Source: Vibrio penaeicida
GTDB lineage: Bacteria > Pseudomonadota > Gammaproteobacteria > Enterobacterales > Vibrionaceae
Direction: 5' to 3'
NCBI RefSeq assembly: GCF_030689305.1
Contig: NZ_JAUYVM010000004.1
Coordinates: 62,001-126,000, forward strand
DNA length: 64,000 bases
The notes under the pieces: model-generated
The model's input: only the letters and a program-made list of their open reading frames with translations
Databases searched by the model: none
What the model was told of the DNA's origin: nothing
In this document: positions 8,892 through 18,155 of the stretch, piece by piece
How positions within the stretch are numbered: the stretch's first letter is position 1
How the letters are laid out: each line of letters begins with the position of its first letter
Translations under genes and position numbers: made by a program

Positions 8892-8919
8892 ATTTTACCT
8901 CTAGTCAGTGTCTCACCTG

Positions 8920-8986
8920 AAAGCCAGTTATAAAACAACATTGGAAATGTAGATTGAATGATCCAAGTTGTTTTATAACTGGCTTT
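8920..8986 (+). repeat. Long near-perfect inverted repeat, probable terminator
   Basis: Left arm AAAGCCAGTTATAAAACAAC (about 8920-8939) pairs with its complement at 8966-8986. With one bulged A the pairing extends to TTGGA/TCCAA, about 25 bp around a 16-nt loop. It lies 30 bp after the TraF-like stop and is followed by TTTTC. It most likely ends that transcript, though the stem is longer and more AT-rich than a usual terminator. Confidence 0.75.
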
Positions 8987-8989
8987 TCT

Positions 8990-9644
8990 ACTGAAAAACG
9001 ACCAAGTGTGGTATTCATTTTTACAAAAATAATTGAAGTAATTTCTCCCATTTGCTCTCAAATCAGCAACTTTTAATATCAAAGTTTTGAATGAATAGGG
9101 AATGAAAAATCTATCCTAAGATTATTTTTCTCCATTTCCGTATTTATATTAAAGTAAATAACTCTTAATTATATACTCCTTTATATTTTATAAATAATAG
9201 ATGCGTTTAACCTAAAATTAATATCTGATGATATAACTATCACTGTAATTGGATGAAGAATAATGAATTTATTTATTCGCATCTCTTTAATGTGTTTTAT
9301 AACAATGAATATATATTTTGTGATTTTAAATAATACATCTATATATAACGTTTGTAACCTTATGATTAATATAGGGTTTGATTAAAATTCGCACGATTAT
9401 GTTTCTCAAATGTAAAATATAAGTTTCTTATTCAGTTTTTCATTAACATAAGTGCATGATATTTGAGATAGTGATCTTGTTTTAGTGATAAACCAAACTT
9501 TGTAAGTAGATTTATTAGAAATGTTGCTTATTTTAAATAACAAGAAATAAAAACGTCATAGAATTCTATTAAATTAAAAATAAATCTGAATCTTTGAACG
9601 TATTAAATAGATTAAGAATAAATCTCATTGAGACGTTAAAAATA
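8990..9644. other. AT-rich intergenic region before phaB
   Basis: About 650 bp of very AT-rich DNA with no credible coding frame. It probably contains the pha promoter and may be bound by H-NS-like proteins. Many A/T runs make -10-like hexamers uninformative, so no specific promoter is called. Confidence 0.5.
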
Positions 9645-9664
9645 ACGTCAGTTGGTTTTGACGT
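9645..9664. promoter_or_regulatory. Dyad ACGTCA-N8-TGACGT upstream of phaB
   Basis: A perfect 6-bp inverted repeat with 8-bp spacer, centred about 45 bp before the phaB start. Related half-sites (GACGT, GCGTCAC) lie nearby at about 9632 and 9669. The spacing suits a dimeric repressor or activator of the pha operon; the protein is unknown. Confidence 0.35.
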
Positions 9665-9699
9665 CTTGCGTCACGCTTGTTGTAAGAACGGAGTCATTA

Positions 9700-10440
9700 A
9701 TGGAAAAACTCGCTTTGATCACTGGTTCCAAGGGAGGAATCGGGTCGGCTATTAGCACTCAATTGGTTAGTGAAGGTTATCGTATTATTGCGACTTACTA
9801 CACTGGGAATTATCAATGTGCAAAAGAATGGTTCGATGAGAAGCAATTCACTGAAGAGCAAGTCTTGCTCTTTGAACTTGACGTAACGAACACTGCAGAA
9901 TGCAGTGAAAGGCTTGAGAAACTTCTCGTAGAGCAAGGTACGCCAGATGTTGTTGTTAACAACGCTGGAATTACCAGAGATGGCGTCTTCAAAAAAATGT
10001 CGGCTGACAGTTGGTTTGAAGTTATCGATACCAATCTAAACAGCCTATTCAATGTTACCCAGCCTCTTTTTTCTGCAATGTGCGAAAAGGGTGGTGGGCG
10101 AATCATCAATATTTCCTCAGTAAACGGTCTAAAAGGTCAGTTCGGACAAGCCAACTACGCTGCTGCAAAAGCAGGGATGATTGGGTTTTCTAAATCACTG
10201 GCTGCCGAAGGTGCGCGTGCAGGTGTAACAGTTAATGTTGTTGCTCCTGGATACACGGCTACGCCTATGGTGACGGCTATTAGAGAAGACGTACTTGAGT
10301 CCATTAAGAGTGGAATCCCGATGAAGAGACTCGCAACGCCAGAAGAGATCGCAAAAGCGGTTAGCTATCTTGCAAGCGACGCAGCTGCCTACATTACCGG
10401 TGAAACATTGTCGGTGAATGGCGGTTTGTACATGAGTTAA
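9700..10440 (+). CDS. phaB: Acetoacetyl-CoA reductase PhaB
   Basis: A 246-residue NADPH-dependent reductase making (R)-3-hydroxybutyryl-CoA for polyhydroxybutyrate. The start is ATG at 9700 (MEKLALITG), with ACGGAG ahead of it. SDR features: TGSKGGIG nucleotide motif at about residues 8-15, NNAG near 88, catalytic serine in INISSVNG and YxxxK in NYAAAKAG, and a C-terminal ITGETLSVNGGLYMS. First gene of the pha operon; phaA follows after 24 bp. The downstream neighbours separate it from FabG-type paralogues. Confidence 0.93.
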   Translation: MEKLALITGSKGGIGSAISTQLVSEGYRIIATYYTGNYQCAKEWFDEKQFTEEQVLLFELDVTNTAECSERLEKLLVEQGTPDVVVNNAGITRDGVFKKMSADSWFEVIDTNLNSLFNVTQPLFSAMCEKGGGRIINISSVNGLKGQFGQANYAAAKAGMIGFSKSLAAEGARAGVTVNVVAPGYTATPMVTAIREDVLESIKSGIPMKRLATPEEIAKAVSYLASDAAAYITGETLSVNGGLYMS

Positions 10441-10464
10441 TTCAAAGTTACTAAGGATTCTACA

Positions 10465-11670
10465 ATGGAAAAAGTTTATATCGTCGCGGCAAAGCGTACT
10501 GCCATTGGCGCGTTTGGCGGCACTCTGAAAAATACACCTGCTGGTGAACTGGGTGCAGTAGCAATCAAAGGGGCACTAGAAGCTGCCAATGTTCAACCTT
10601 CAGACATTGATGAAGTAATCGTTGGAAATGTAGTTGCTGCTGGTCAAGGCATGAGCATAGGGCGTCAAGCCGCCATTTTTGCTGGTGTGCCAGAAACCGT
10701 ACCTGCATACACGGTTAACATGGTGTGTGGCAGTGGTATGAAAACGTTGATGGATGCGGCTTCTCATATCCGAAGTGGTGATGCAGAAGTGGTTGTTGCT
10801 GCGGGCGTTGAAGTCATGTCACAAATTCCTTTTGCTGCCCCAACAAGCTTACGCCAAGGGCACAAAATGGGTGATCTTAACTTCAAAGATCTGCTTGTTT
10901 CAGATGGCTTAACCGATGTTTTCAACCAATACCACATGGGTGTTACTGCTGAAAACATTGCTAAAGAAGTTGGTTTAACTCGTCAGGTTCAAGACGAATA
11001 TGCGTTGTCGAGCCAACAAAAAGCCGTTGCTGCGATTGAGGCAGGGAAATTCAAGCAAGAAATCGTTCCTGTTGAAGTTAAGAACCGCCGTGAAACGATC
11101 ACATTTGATACCGACGAATACCCAAAAGTGGATGCAAGCCTAGCTGGGTTGCAAAAACTACGACCTGCTTTCGATAGAGAAGGTACGGTAACCGCTGGTA
11201 ATGCATCCGGTATTAACGACGGTGCGAGTGCATTGGTCGTTGCATCGGAGTCTGCTGTAAAGCGCTTAAACCTGACACCTCTATGCGAACTGGCTTCTTA
11301 CGCACAGACAGGTCTAGATCCCAAAGTCATGGGGTTAGGACCGGTTAAAGCTGTGACATCAGCCCTAAGTAAAGCTGAACTTTCTATCTCAGATGTTGAT
11401 GTGTTTGAGCTAAATGAAGCGTTTGCTGCTCAAGCTCTCGGCGTTGTTCATCAACTTGCTGAGCATCACGAAGTTGAAAAAGACGTGATTCTTTCAAAAG
11501 CAAACATGAATGGCGGCGCAATTGCACTAGGTCATCCTCTAGGGGCGTCTGGAAACCGAATCATTGTATCTCTAATCCATGAAATGGAACGTCAGGGCAG
11601 CAGCTCAGGTGTGGCATCGTTATGTATTGGCGGTGGAATGGGAACGGCTGTGGTACTTAAACGCAGTTAA
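10465..11670 (+). CDS. phaA: Acetyl-CoA acetyltransferase (thiolase) PhaA
   Basis: A 401-residue biosynthetic thiolase condensing two acetyl-CoA into acetoacetyl-CoA. Catalytic residues are visible: Cys88 in NMVCGSGM, His357 in GHPLGASG and Cys387 in SLCIGGGMG. Length (about 390-400) is standard. An AAGGATT site precedes the ATG. It supplies substrate to PhaB and is followed by a phasin gene after about 85 bp. Confidence 0.94.
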   Translation: MEKVYIVAAKRTAIGAFGGTLKNTPAGELGAVAIKGALEAANVQPSDIDEVIVGNVVAAGQGMSIGRQAAIFAGVPETVPAYTVNMVCGSGMKTLMDAASHIRSGDAEVVVAAGVEVMSQIPFAAPTSLRQGHKMGDLNFKDLLVSDGLTDVFNQYHMGVTAENIAKEVGLTRQVQDEYALSSQQKAVAAIEAGKFKQEIVPVEVKNRRETITFDTDEYPKVDASLAGLQKLRPAFDREGTVTAGNASGINDGASALVVASESAVKRLNLTPLCELASYAQTGLDPKVMGLGPVKAVTSALSKAELSISDVDVFELNEAFAAQALGVVHQLAEHHEVEKDVILSKANMNGGAIALGHPLGASGNRIIVSLIHEMERQGSSSGVASLCIGGGMGTAVVLKRS

Positions 11671-11755
11671 AGACTGTTTTACTCATTGAGGTTACTACCT
11701 CAAATGAATTGAAATCGATTCACTCAATGGAAAATTGTTTATCAGGAGAGACACC

Positions 11756-12103
11756 ATGTACACAGATATTTTTAAAGCATTCACTGACCAAACTGAAAAA
11801 ACTTTTGAACCTTACACAAAGTTCAACAAACTAGTTGCAAAAAACGCTGAGGTAGTGACTGAGCTACACCTAAATGCCATTCGCGCATACAGCGAGCTTG
11901 GTCTTTCTCAGATGAAAGCAGCAAGTGAAGTAAGAGATGTAACTTCTTTGGCTTCTTTCAGCAACCAGCAGCTATCTGTACTTACTCGCCTTTCTCAGCA
12001 GCTAACAGAAGACAGCAATAAACTGCAGTCTATTGCCACTGAATTTAAAGATGATGTTGAGACTATTACTGCAGACAATCTGAAAGCTTCTACTCCAGCT
12101 TAA
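11756..12103 (+). CDS. phaP: Phasin family protein (PHA granule-associated)
   Basis: A 115-residue mostly helical protein that coats polyhydroxyalkanoate granules. The ATG at 11756 has an ideal AGGAGAG site six bases upstream; a TTG-started longer frame is rejected for that reason. MYTDIFKAFTDQTEKTFEPY and the central SELGLSQMKAASEVRDV resemble the Phasin_2 family (short phasins in Vibrio). It lies between phaA and phaC, with a strong terminator right after it, which fits the need for far more phasin than synthase. Confidence 0.87.
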   Translation: MYTDIFKAFTDQTEKTFEPYTKFNKLVAKNAEVVTELHLNAIRAYSELGLSQMKAASEVRDVTSLASFSNQQLSVLTRLSQQLTEDSNKLQSIATEFKDDVETITADNLKASTPA

Positions 12104-12111
12104 GATAATGG

Positions 12112-12138
12112 CGCCACCCTATTGGGTGGCGTTTTTTT
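12112..12138 (+). terminator. Strong terminator inside the pha cluster, between phaP and phaC
   Basis: CGCCACCC-TATT-GGGTGGCG followed by seven T's. It is only 22 bp before the phaC ATG, so phaC is transcribed by read-through or from another promoter inside the cluster. This probably keeps synthase below phasin levels (inference). Confidence 0.9.
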
Positions 12139-12160
12139 GATCCGATGAAAGGGTTTTATC

Positions 12161-13966
12161 ATGTTTCAAAACTTCTTATCGGACTACCTTGTTAAGCTCC
12201 AAGAGAGCAACCAGCAATGGTGGAAAGATCTTGAGCAAGGCAAGGCAGCCGTAAACACTCCTCTAAACAAGGCAATGCAAGAAATCAGCCTTGAAGACAC
12301 CACCGAATTACTAGAAAAAGCCGCTCAACAACCAGCAGCAATGCTGGAAGTTCAGACCAAGTGGTGGGAGCAGCAACTGGAAATTTGGCAAAAAGTAGCA
12401 CTCCAAGCCAACCAAGGTTCGGTTATAGAATCTGAAAAAGGCGACAAACGCTTTCAGGACAAAGCGTGGCAAGAAGACGCTTATTACAATTTCATTAAGC
12501 AATCTTACTTACTCTTCAGTCGTACCTATATGGACACGATTGACGCAGTTGAAGGATTAGACGAGAAAACCAAAGAAAGGTTGAATTTCTTTTCTCGTCA
12601 AACGATTAACGCAATGTCACCAAGCAACTTTATCGCAACTAATCCAGAGTTACTGAAACTGACGATGGAGAAGAATGGTGAAAACTTGGTAACAGGTCTT
12701 CAGCACTTCAGAGAAGATGTTGAAGCAAGTGCAGACATCCTTAAAATTCGCATGACCAATACCGATTCATTCCAAATCGGTGAGCATGTCGCTAATACCA
12801 AAGGGGAAGTGGTTTTCCAAAATGAGCTATTTGAGCTCATTCAATATCGCCCTCTTACTGAGCAAGTCAATGCGACACCGCTACTAATTGTTCCACCATT
12901 CATCAATAAATATTACATTCTTGACCTAAGAGAGAAAAACTCATTGGTTAAGTGGTTGCTTGAACAAGGCCACGCCGTTTTCATGATGTCTTGGCGCAAT
13001 CCAGGTCCATCACAGGCAAACGTTGAGTTTGGTGATTATGTTACCGAGGGTGTCGTAAAAGCAGTCAATGCCATTGAATCTATTACAGGTCAGGAGCAAA
13101 TTAATGCTGCTGGATATTGTATAGGTGGAACGGTATTGGCTTCTACAGTTGCATACTATGCTGCGAAAAGAATGAAAAAGCGCATCAAATCGGCGTCTTT
13201 CTTCACGACGCTATTAGACTTCTCACAACCAGGAGAAGTCGGTGCGTATATCAATGACACTGTAATTCGAGCGATTGAAGCCCAGAACAATCTACAAGGT
13301 TACATGGATGGGCGTTCATTGAGCGTGACATTCAGTCTATTGCGTGAAAACAGCCTATACTGGAACTACTACGTTGATAACTACCTGAAGGGCAATAGCC
13401 CAGTAGATTTCGATTTATTGTACTGGAACAGTGATAGTACAAATGTGGCGGCTAAAACACACAATTTCCTACTTCGTCAGCTTTATTTAGAGAACAAGCT
13501 TGTTAAAGATAAAGGCGTAAAAATTGGCGGTGTTTGGATTGATCTGAATAAAATCCGTATCCCAAGCTACTTTATCTCCACGAAAGATGATCATATTGCT
13601 TTGTGGCAAGGTACTTATCGTGGTGCGCTTAACACTGGCGGAAACAAGACGTTTGTACTTGGTGAGTCAGGTCACATAGCGGGTATTGTTAACCACCCCG
13701 ACAAGAAAAAGTACGGGTATTGGACAAACGATAATCTTGATGACACCGCTGAAGAGTGGATGACAAATGCTGAACATCATGATGGTTCATGGTGGCTGCA
13801 TTGGAACAAGTGGTTGTTGAGCTTTAACCCAGAAGAACAGCGCGAGCCATTTAGCATTGGTAATGAAGACTACCCAGTACTGGGACTCGCTCCTGGAAAC
13901 TATGTAAAACAAACGCTGCCAGTGATTGAAGACATAGTAAAAGAGAAAGAAGCGGAAACCGCTTAA
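12161..13966 (+). CDS. phaC: Class I poly(3-hydroxyalkanoate) synthase PhaC
   Basis: A 601-residue granule-bound polymerase joining (R)-3-hydroxyacyl-CoA into PHB. The lipase-box-like GYCIGG carries the nucleophile Cys320; the triad is completed by Asp in STKDDHIAL and His in GESGHIAGIVN. The N-terminal part (about 1-200) is the PhaC_N domain, the rest alpha/beta hydrolase. Length and absence of a phaE/phaR neighbour indicate class I. It ends the phaBAPC cluster. Confidence 0.95.
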   Translation: MFQNFLSDYLVKLQESNQQWWKDLEQGKAAVNTPLNKAMQEISLEDTTELLEKAAQQPAAMLEVQTKWWEQQLEIWQKVALQANQGSVIESEKGDKRFQDKAWQEDAYYNFIKQSYLLFSRTYMDTIDAVEGLDEKTKERLNFFSRQTINAMSPSNFIATNPELLKLTMEKNGENLVTGLQHFREDVEASADILKIRMTNTDSFQIGEHVANTKGEVVFQNELFELIQYRPLTEQVNATPLLIVPPFINKYYILDLREKNSLVKWLLEQGHAVFMMSWRNPGPSQANVEFGDYVTEGVVKAVNAIESITGQEQINAAGYCIGGTVLASTVAYYAAKRMKKRIKSASFFTTLLDFSQPGEVGAYINDTVIRAIEAQNNLQGYMDGRSLSVTFSLLRENSLYWNYYVDNYLKGNSPVDFDLLYWNSDSTNVAAKTHNFLLRQLYLENKLVKDKGVKIGGVWIDLNKIRIPSYFISTKDDHIALWQGTYRGALNTGGNKTFVLGESGHIAGIVNHPDKKKYGYWTNDNLDDTAEEWMTNAEHHDGSWWLHWNKWLLSFNPEEQREPFSIGNEDYPVLGLAPGNYVKQTLPVIEDIVKEKEAETA

Positions 13967-14010
13967 TATCTCGAAAAAATAATACTAACAACACAGTTGG
14001 CTTAAAACAA

Positions 14011-14040
14011 AAACTCCCACAATAGTGGGAGTTTTCTTTT
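14011..14040 (+). terminator. Rho-independent terminator after phaC
   Basis: AAACTCCCAC-AATA-GTGGGAGTTTT followed by CTTTTT. It ends the pha transcript and can also act on the convergent nap operon, since A-rich sequence precedes the stem. Confidence 0.9.
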
Positions 14041-14075
14041 TAAGCCATAAAGGCTTCAGCAAGCAAAGGTTTCTA

Positions 14076-14213
14076 TCAACTTACTTTTTTATCTTTTCCA
14101 AGTGATAGAAGCCATAAAGACACGGCAGCGACCCCTAGAAAACCCCCGATGATGATGACTGGCATTGCAGAATAGCCCAATACATGCCAGATAATTGATT
14201 CTAAATTACTCAT
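14076..14213 (-). CDS. TIGR02808-type single-helix microprotein of the nap operon
   Basis: A 45-residue ORF read directly from the minus strand: it starts MSNLESIIWHVLGYSA and ends LLSLGKDKKVS. One transmembrane helix spans about residues 12-38, with a positively charged tail. An AAGGAGA ribosome site lies just before the ATG. It follows napC by 10 bp. The size, single helix and position next to nap genes match TIGR02808, a short protein reported from Vibrio, Photobacterium and Aeromonas. Function unknown; a role in assembling or anchoring the nitrate reductase electron chain is only inference. Confidence 0.85.
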   Translation of the reverse strand: MSNLESIIWHVLGYSAMPVIIIGGFLGVAAVSLWLLSLGKDKKVS

Positions 14214-14223
14214 CTAAATCTCC

Positions 14224-14802
14224 TTATTGCCAGCCTTCTACGCCGTGCATATCTGGTAATTTGTGCGCGATACCTTTATGGCAATCGACACATGTCTTTT
14301 CACCAGAAGCCAACGCCGTTGAGTGCTGGTTGGCACTTCTTGTGCTTTGCTCAGAGAAGTCCATAAATTCAAATTCGTGGCAATTTCGACATTCCAAAGA
14401 GTCGTTGTTCTTAAATCGAGACCACTCTCTTTCAGCAAGGTAAGCTCGGCGATCTTGAAACTTCTCTGGTGTGTCAATTGTCTTTAACACAAAGTGAGCA
14501 AACAACTCTTTAGATGCTTGAACCTTTCGGACAATTTTGTCACCCCAATCATGGGGGACATGACAATCAGAACAGATAGCACGAACACCAGAACGGTTAG
14601 AATAGTGAATAGTTTCTTGAATTTCAGCAACGATTGGTGCGTGACAACCAGAACAGAACTCTTCCGAGTTTGTAGCTTCCATACCCGTGTTGAACGCTCC
14701 CCAAAAGAGTAAACCACCTGCAAAACCCATAAAGAGTACAACCCCAACGGCTGCCTTACTAGGGCTTATCAATCTCTTCCAAAACGCTTTTAGTATTTTC
14801 AT
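14224..14802 (-). CDS. napC: Tetraheme cytochrome c quinol dehydrogenase NapC
   Basis: A 192-residue NapC/NirT-family protein. One N-terminal membrane anchor (AAVGVVLFMGFAGGLLFWGAF) is followed by a periplasmic domain with four CxxCH heme sites: CSGCH, CSDCH, CRNCH and CVDCH. It takes electrons from the quinol pool and passes them to NapB/NapA. It is the last large gene of napFDABC, 25 bp after napB. Confidence 0.95.
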   Translation of the reverse strand: MKILKAFWKRLISPSKAAVGVVLFMGFAGGLLFWGAFNTGMEATNSEEFCSGCHAPIVAEIQETIHYSNRSGVRAICSDCHVPHDWGDKIVRKVQASKELFAHFVLKTIDTPEKFQDRRAYLAEREWSRFKNNDSLECRNCHEFEFMDFSEQSTRSANQHSTALASGEKTCVDCHKGIAHKLPDMHGVEGWQ

Positions 14803-14827
14803 AATTCGCCTCTTATGGAGTGACTAA

Positions 14828-15286
14828 TCACTTATTCAGTGAGTCGACACTCTTAAACTCGTTTTCTACAAGCGGCTTTGCGTTTGCTTGAGGAACATGA
14901 CATTGCAAGCAGAAGTAACGTCTTGGTGACATGTCTGCCAACACGGCATCTTCGCGGTTTACGTAGTGGGTGACACTGACCTTCGTGGCACCCATTTCTT
15001 TTGCATTTTTCCAACTGTGGCAAGCGAGACATTTATTGGCGTTCAAAGACACTTCATAACCACGAATGTTATGAGGGATCAATGGTGGTTGATAAACATA
15101 GCTGCTTTCCAGAACTTGTTCCCTAGGGAACTTTTTAAAATCGTCTGCAGGGCGAGTTGTTTCCAATTCGCTTACACCGCGAAGGGATTCGACGCCCCCG
15201 ATTCCACCTGGGTTTTCAAGTTCAGCAACCGCTGTTCCGCTTAATACTGCGCCCACCGACAGCAGTGTTAACATGAGTTTTTTCAT
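14828..15286 (-). CDS. napB: Diheme cytochrome c subunit NapB of periplasmic nitrate reductase
   Basis: A 152-residue exported protein. The start MKKLMLTLLSVGAVLSGTAVA at 15286 gives a clean signal peptide and follows GGAGATTTAGA; a longer frame from 15331 is not needed. Two heme motifs, CLACH and CLQCH, are present. NapB accepts electrons from NapC and feeds the NapA catalytic subunit. It lies between napA and napC. Confidence 0.94.
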   Translation of the reverse strand: MKKLMLTLLSVGAVLSGTAVAELENPGGIGGVESLRGVSELETTRPADDFKKFPREQVLESSYVYQPPLIPHNIRGYEVSLNANKCLACHSWKNAKEMGATKVSVTHYVNREDAVLADMSPRRYFCLQCHVPQANAKPLVENEFKSVDSLNK

Positions 15287-15361
15287 TCTAAATCTCCGCC
15301 TTGTAGCTAAATTCTGATCAGACCGCCGCAATGGCGGTCAGTGTTATCTTTCGACTTTGCG

Positions 15362-17851
15362 TTACGCAATCTTGGTGATTTTCACCGGACATTTCTTAAA
15401 GTCGGTTTGCTTCGATAACGGATCAGTCGCGTCAAGAATCAGCTTATTAATTAGGATTCTAGCGTCGAAGAAAGGCACAAATATCAAGCCCTCTGGTGGA
15501 CGATTTCGACCTCGGGTTTCTACCCGCACTCGAACTTCGCCGCGTTTGTTGGACATGAGAACCTCTTCGCCACGGCGAAGACCACGTGCTTTTGCGTCAG
15601 CAGGGTGGATGTAACAAACGGCATCAGGTGCTGCTTTGTAGAGTTCTGGTACTCGTCTTGTCATTGTGCCTGTGTGCCAATGCTCAAGAACTCGACCAGT
15701 ACATAACCAAAGATCAAATTCAGAATCAGGTGCTTCAGGTGGAGCTTCGTACGGCGCAGAAATAATCAGTGCTTTACCGTCTGGCTTACCGTAGAAGTCC
15801 CAACCCGATCCTTTTTTCGCATATGGGTCGGAGCCTTCTTTATAACGCCATAACGTTTCTTTGCCATCGACGACAGGCCAGCGAAGACCACGAACTTGGT
15901 GATAAACATCATATGGTGCGAGGTCGTGACCGTGATCGCGCCCGAATTCCGCGTATTCTTCAAACAGACCTTTCTGTACATAGAAGCCGAAATGGTGCGC
16001 ATCGTCATTTAACTCACGAGCTTCTTCTATTGGGTATTTATCTACCTGCCCATTAGCAAACAACATGTCATACATGGTTTTGCCTTTGTATTGAGGCGCT
16101 TGGGCTAGCATTTCTTCGGTCCAAACTTCTTCCATTTTGAAGCGCTTAGAGAATTCCATTACCTGCCAAAGGTCAGATTTTGCCTCGCCGACGGTGTCAA
16201 CTTGTTGGTACCAAGCTTGAGTACGACGCTCTGCGTTTCCGTACGCGCCTTCTTTCTCAATCCACATAGCCGTAGGTAAGATGAGGTCAGCTGCTTGAGC
16301 CGTTGCCGTTGGGTAGGGGTCTGAACACACTATAAAATTGTCAGGATGGCGATATCCAGGAAGTCGCTCATTGTTGATGTTTGGACCCGCTTGCATGTTG
16401 TTATTACACATTACCCAATATGCATTTAGCTTACCGTCTTTTAGCATGCGATCTTGAAGAACTGCGTGGTAGCCGGGTTTTGGTGGAATAACGCCCGGAG
16501 GAATGTTCCAAATTTTTTCTGCGTATGCACGGTGCTTAGGATTTGCAACGACCATATCAGCCGGTAGGCGGTGAGAGAATGTACCTACTTCTCGAGCCGT
16601 ACCACATGCAGAAGGTTGACCTGTTAGTGAGAATGGGCTGTTCCCCGGAGTAGAAATCTTGCCCGTAAGAAGGTGGATGTTGTAGATCAAGCTATTCATC
16701 CAAACGCCACGAGTATGTTGGTTCATTCCCATCGTCCAGAGTGACATCACTTTGGTGTCTGGGTCGGCGTATTGTTTCGCCAATTCGATAAGCTTCTCTT
16801 CAGAAACCCCCGACATTTCAGAAGCTTTTTCTACGGTATAAGGTGCGACAGATTTTTTGTATTCTTCAAAGGTAATAGAACTCATTTTCCCTGAATTAGG
16901 GTTTTGAGCTTTCATTTGTAGAGGATCGTCATCGCGCAATCCGTAACCGATGTCTGTCGTCGCTTGCTTGAAATTGGTGTGTTTGTTAACAAAATCCCAG
17001 TTAACAGCATCATTTTCGATAATGTAATGCGCAATAAAGTTGGCGATAGCAAGGTCGGATTGCGGTTCGAATATGTAGCCTTTATCGGCAAGTTCGAATG
17101 AACGGTGGTAGTAGGTAGAAAGGACGTTAACTTTGACGTGTGGAAAGCTCAAACGACGATCCGTAATGCGAGTCCAAAGTACTGGGTGCATTTCTGCCAT
17201 GTTTGAACCCCACAGTACGAAAGAGTCTGCGTGTTCAAAGTCGTCATAACATCCCATTGGCTCATCAATACCGAATGAGCGCATGAACGCGCCAACGGCA
17301 GAAGCCATGCAGTGACGAGCATTTGGATCAATGTTGTTTGATCTCAGACCCGCTTTCATCATTTTGGCTGCCGCGTAACCTTCCATCACGGTCCATTGAC
17401 CAGAACCAAACATTCCGACCCCAGAAGGTCCGCGTTTTTTTAGAGCATCTTTCCACTTTTCTGCCATGATATCGAATGCGGTATCCCAAGAAACAGGGGC
17501 AAAGTCACCGTCTTTGTGGAATTTTCCGTCTTTCATCCGCAGTAGAGGTTGAGTAAGACGATCCTTTCCGTACATGATTTTGGAAAGAAAGTAACCTTTG
17601 ATGCAGTTAAGACCTTTGTTAACAGGCGCTTCAGGGTCACCTTGAGTTGCGACCACTTTGCCGCCCTGAGTTCCCACTAATACTGAACAACCCGTCCCAC
17701 AAAAACGACAAGGTGCTTTGTCCCATGTGATTTTAGTTTGATCGGAGCTGGCAATCAGATTGGTGGCCGATGCAGGTAGCGTTACACCTGCGACGGCTGC
17801 TGCCGATGCTGCTGCATTTGCTTTCACAAACGCACGTCTTGTCATTTTCAT
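15362..17851 (-). CDS. napA: Periplasmic nitrate reductase catalytic subunit NapA
   Basis: An 829-residue molybdoenzyme reducing nitrate to nitrite in the periplasm. The twin-arginine signal [13 protein letters not shown] is at residues 4-16. The [4Fe-4S] cluster cysteines are C48, C51, C55 and C83 (CRFCGTGC and GLNC). The probable molybdenum-ligand cysteine is in [13 protein letters not shown]. Length is standard. The start overlaps the napD stop by 4 bp (ATGA). NapD is its dedicated chaperone and binds the Tat signal. Confidence 0.97.
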   Translation of the reverse strand: MKMTRRAFVKANAAASAAAVAGVTLPASATNLIASSDQTKITWDKAPCRFCGTGCSVLVGTQGGKVVATQGDPEAPVNKGLNCIKGYFLSKIMYGKDRLTQPLLRMKDGKFHKDGDFAPVSWDTAFDIMAEKWKDALKKRGPSGVGMFGSGQWTVMEGYAAAKMMKAGLRSNNIDPNARHCMASAVGAFMRSFGIDEPMGCYDDFEHADSFVLWGSNMAEMHPVLWTRITDRRLSFPHVKVNVLSTYYHRSFELADKGYIFEPQSDLAIANFIAHYIIENDAVNWDFVNKHTNFKQATTDIGYGLRDDDPLQMKAQNPNSGKMSSITFEEYKKSVAPYTVEKASEMSGVSEEKLIELAKQYADPDTKVMSLWTMGMNQHTRGVWMNSLIYNIHLLTGKISTPGNSPFSLTGQPSACGTAREVGTFSHRLPADMVVANPKHRAYAEKIWNIPPGVIPPKPGYHAVLQDRMLKDGKLNAYWVMCNNNMQAGPNINNERLPGYRHPDNFIVCSDPYPTATAQAADLILPTAMWIEKEGAYGNAERRTQAWYQQVDTVGEAKSDLWQVMEFSKRFKMEEVWTEEMLAQAPQYKGKTMYDMLFANGQVDKYPIEEARELNDDAHHFGFYVQKGLFEEYAEFGRDHGHDLAPYDVYHQVRGLRWPVVDGKETLWRYKEGSDPYAKKGSGWDFYGKPDGKALIISAPYEAPPEAPDSEFDLWLCTGRVLEHWHTGTMTRRVPELYKAAPDAVCYIHPADAKARGLRRGEEVLMSNKRGEVRVRVETRGRNRPPEGLIFVPFFDARILINKLILDATDPLSKQTDFKKCPVKITKIA

Positions 17852-18153
17852 ACTTCACCCTCTAATTGGGAATGTTGCGTTCCAGTGTTTTCATCCTTGT
17901 CCTCTAGATCAGTTTCGATTTGGTGATAAACCAATACTGTACTCAGGACGTCCGGCAAGTTATTAATTGCGTCAATGGTGTCTGTGATGAAGCCTTGGTT
18001 TTCTGTTTCCAAAACCACCACAATTTTCCCTTCAGGGCTGTCTCCAAAAACTTCTGCGTTTTCAAACTCTTCAATTCGAGATTTTGTTCGTGACAGATGT
18101 TCTGGTGACACGTGCACCACTAAGCTGGAAATATGCACTTCATTTAGTGACAT
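17848..18153 (-). CDS. napD: NapA-signal-peptide chaperone NapD
   Basis: A 101-residue cytoplasmic protein. [18 protein letters not shown] and the following [17 protein letters not shown] are typical of NapD, which binds the NapA Tat signal during cofactor loading. The C-terminal 25 residues are acidic and variable. It follows napF by 2 bp and overlaps napA by 4 bp. Confidence 0.92.
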   Translation of the reverse strand: MSLNEVHISSLVVHVSPEHLSRTKSRIEEFENAEVFGDSPEGKIVVVLETENQGFITDTIDAINNLPDVLSTVLVYHQIETDLEDKDENTGTQHSQLEGEV

Positions 18154-18155
18154 AG

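Noticed and set aside
15357..15614. Plus-strand ORF of 85 codons opposite napA
   Set aside because: Shadow of napA: Arg/Ser-rich, no start signals, and the napA frame is a full known protein.
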